This document shows, piece after piece, positions 62,236 to 64,000 of a stretch of 64,000 bases of DNA; position 1 is the first letter of the stretch, and each line of letters opens with the position of its first letter. The notes beneath the pieces were generated by a model that saw nothing but the letters and a program-made list of their open reading frames with translations, was not told the origin of the DNA and searched no databases. The DNA is from Gracilimonas sp. GTDB taxonomy: Bacteria; Bacteroidota; Rhodothermia; Balneolales; Balneolaceae. The position numbers and the translations under genes were made by a program. The DNA lies in NCBI RefSeq assembly GCF_040218225.1, contig NZ_JAVJQO010000002.1:434001-498000 (forward strand), read 5' to 3'.

Positions 62236-64000
62236 ATGAATATGAAAGTTTTGAATATCGGCTGTTTATTCTTGATGATTTTCATCCTGAACATCTTCAC
62301 GAGTGCTGTTCAGGCCAAAGAGTATTCCATTCCGGAATTAAAAATTGAAGTTACAATTAACCCTGATGGAACAGTAACCATAACCGAACACAGAACCTAT
62401 GTGTTTGATGGTGACTTCTCCTGGGCAAATTACGAACTCCCAAAATCAGGGTTTTCAGCTATTCGGAATATTCAGGTCTCGGAAAACGGCACAAATTACA
62501 CTAACCTGAATGCAGAAGAACCCGGGACTTTCCTGGTAGAAGAATCAAACAGAGCCTTCAATATAAAATGGTTCTATAATGCAGAAGACGAAGAGCGGAT
62601 ATTTACGATTTCCTATACCTTTGAAGGCGCGGTTGTTACCGGACCCGAGTGGAGTGAATTCTTTTGGAATTACGCAGCTGCCGGAAGAGAAAAATCGACC
62701 GAAGAGATAACCATTCAGGTACAACTTCCAGAGACGTTGCCCGATTCCAGCTTACATTCCTGGGTTCGTGAACCCAGTTGGGTGATAGAATCCGCAACTT
62801 TAGAAAATGGTTTCCAATTCACTGGTTCTGATATTAGCCGAGGTCAGGCCGTTATCATCCGAACAGTGTTTCCTGCTTCCGTCTTTAATTCATCTGCTGT
62901 TAGTATTACTGATCCCGAATTCTCTCTCTTGTGGGCTCAAAATGATGAGATAAATTATCGTCAGCAAAAGATCGCAGAAGCTGAAGAAAGAGAGCAAATG
63001 ATGAATTACGCTATTGAATTGTCTGTAGTTATCGCTGGGTTGAGTCTCCTTTGTTTTATCTTTTTCTACCGTAAATACGGAACCAGGCATCAGATTAACT
63101 TATCGAGAAATGAAAGCCTGATGATTCCCGGAAATCAAAAACCAGCGGCTATAGGCTGGTTGCTTATGCATCGTACCATTACCGGTGGGCATGTTACTGC
63201 TACCCTTCTTGACCTTGCCCGTCGGGGATATTTAGTAGTCAATGAAGTAGAACCTGAAGAAGATAAGAGCTGGTTCTCCGCTTCCAGCGACCAGAACACC
63301 TTTGCAATCACTCTCAATGAAAAAGAACCGGAATCTAACATGCCTGAATGGGAGTTATCCTTATTGAATTTTGTGAAAGACCGAATATCTGATGGAAATA
63401 CTGAGATCAAGGAAATCTTCAAATTCAGTGACAGTAATGTTTCCAAATGGTACTATAGCTGGAAAGATGAGCTCAATAAATTCACCAAAAAACAGTATTG
63501 GATAGACTCAGAGAGTTACAAAGGTGCTTGGTGGAATTTTGGTATTCAGCTAATATTTATGTTGGTAGCCGTTGCGGGTATATTCATTCTTCATCCCATT
63601 GTTGGGATAGCAACATTCATTGTTTTCGTAGCATCAGTTCTATCACTCGCTATAATCAGAAGAACTCCTAAAGGGGAAGAACTTTATCAGAGCTGGAAGA
63701 ACTATCATAACGCCTTAAAAAATGCGAAGGAATATTCTATCCCAGAAAACCACCTTGGACGGCATTTCATCTATAGCATTGCATTTGGATTGAGTAAAGA
63801 TCACATAGAGCAAATCTTTGAACAAAACCCAGCGGCTGTTTCACATATCACATGGATTATCATACTGCCTGGAAGCAACAGTACTCCGGCTAGTATCGCA
63901 TCATCATTTGGTAATCTTGCAGCTACAGGAACAATTTCGGCCGGAGGCGGGAGCGCAGGAGCAGGGGCTTCGGCTGGGGCAGCAGGCGGAGGGGCTTCAG
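62236..64000 (+). CDS. DUF2207 membrane protein (3' end outside window)
   Basis: The frame is open for 588 codons to the window end, so the stop lies beyond it. A signal peptide (ending VQAKE) is followed by a DUF2207 domain (about 25-240) with ITINPDG-like and VTITEHRTYVFDG repeats. A TM helix lies at about 258-277, then a cytosolic domain (PAAIGWLLMHRTITGGHVTATLLDLARRGYL), two more TM helices (about 437-477) and a Gly/Ala/Ser-rich tail beginning near residue 560 (SAGGGSAGAGAS). DUF2207 proteins are widespread envelope proteins without a known function. It begins 108 bases upstream of vapB, divergently. Confidence 0.88.
   Translation, partial: MNMKVLNIGCLFLMIFILNIFTSAVQAKEYSIPELKIEVTINPDGTVTITEHRTYVFDGDFSWANYELPKSGFSAIRNIQVSENGTNYTNLNAEEPGTFLVEESNRAFNIKWFYNAEDEERIFTISYTFEGAVVTGPEWSEFFWNYAAAGREKSTEEITIQVQLPETLPDSSLHSWVREPSWVIESATLENGFQFTGSDISRGQAVIIRTVFPASVFNSSAVSITDPEFSLLWAQNDEINYRQQKIAEAEEREQMMNYAIELSVVIAGLSLLCFIFFYRKYGTRHQINLSRNESLMIPGNQKPAAIGWLLMHRTITGGHVTATLLDLARRGYLVVNEVEPEEDKSWFSASSDQNTFAITLNEKEPESNMPEWELSLLNFVKDRISDGNTEIKEIFKFSDSNVSKWYYSWKDELNKFTKKQYWIDSESYKGAWWNFGIQLIFMLVAVAGIFILHPIVGIATFIVFVASVLSLAIIRRTPKGEELYQSWKNYHNALKNAKEYSIPENHLGRHFIYSIAFGLSKDHIEQIFEQNPAAVSHITWIIILPGSNSTPASIASSFGNLAATGTISAGGGSAGAGASAGAAGGGAS

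Noticed and set aside
1-64000. CRISPR array, rRNA operon, prophage or transposase gene
   Set aside because: No regularly spaced repeats, rRNA-like stretches, phage structural genes or transposase domains were seen.

Overview
The window looks like a chromosomal segment of a Gram-negative member of the Bacteroidota/Balneolota group, most likely a marine or saline Balneolaceae relative. Two secreted proteins end in type IX secretion (T9SS) type A sorting domains of the 'NYPNPFNPTT' type. Other pointers are a PorV/PorQ-like barrel, a DUF4835 (PorD-type) protein, a TonB-dependent receptor with a carboxypeptidase-regulatory-like N-terminus, many lipoproteins, moderate GC and Bacteroidota-type TAnnTTTG promoter boxes. 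Genus assignment is inference.

Layout. (1) 1-3.7 kb: 3' part of a dienelactone hydrolase, a lipoprotein/secreted metallopeptidase pair, and tRNA-Leu(CAG). (2) 3.9-27.9 kb: a convergent GntR/LacI-type regulator, then a 15-gene co-directional carbohydrate catabolic locus on the minus strand. It encodes a TonB receptor, a T9SS beta-helix protein, a large unknown lipoprotein, an Nramp-like transporter, a GH2 beta-glucuronidase, a GATase1-like protein, an SSS symporter with a 47-residue overlapping membrane protein, a sugar isomerase/epimerase TIM barrel, GH20, a NagB homologue, a PhyH dioxygenase, GH105, a second SSS symporter and GH28. The enzyme mix points to a glycan containing uronic acids and N-acetylhexosamine. 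There is no SusD, sulfatase or polysaccharide lyase I can recognise. (3) 28.2-33.8 kb: an orphan CHASE/PAS/HisKA_2 kinase and a 5-oxoprolinase operon (pxpABC) with its own Nramp-like transporter. (4) 34-40 kb: YwbE, alpha/beta hydrolase, CBS protein, metallo-beta-lactamase-fold protein, methyltransferase, diheme cytochrome c and M1 peptidase. (5) 40.3-44.6 kb: an outer-membrane barrel and a ProVWX glycine betaine importer. (6) 44.7-56.5 kb: a minus-strand block with a PorV-like barrel, an HhH/barrel protein, an SLBB polysaccharide exporter, an SLC13-type permease, cysQ, cysD and cysNC (PAPS synthesis), then two unknown genes. (7) 56.5-61.5 kb: a DUF4835 protein and an etfBA-fixCX operon. (8) 61.5-64 kb: a VapBC-type toxin-antitoxin pair and a DUF2207 membrane protein cut by the window end.

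How the parts fit. In the catabolic locus, secreted or lipid-anchored GH28, GH105 and GH20 would trim glycans outside the cytoplasm. The TonB receptor would handle outer-membrane import and the SSS and Nramp-like carriers inner-membrane import. Cytoplasmic GH2, the TIM-barrel enzyme, NagB and PhyH would complete breakdown. The cys genes make PAPS, but no PAPS reductase is present next to the SLBB exporter, which may mean sulfation of an exported polysaccharide. The fix operon carries a small four-helix-bundle gene inside a perfect 20-bp inverted repeat between fixC and fixX, and an empty inverted-repeat spacer between etfA and fixC. The most interesting novelties are this inverted-repeat cassette, the SusD-less uronate/hexosamine locus with its PhyH and Nramp-like members, and a vapB promoter that predicts a leaderless, self-repressed message.
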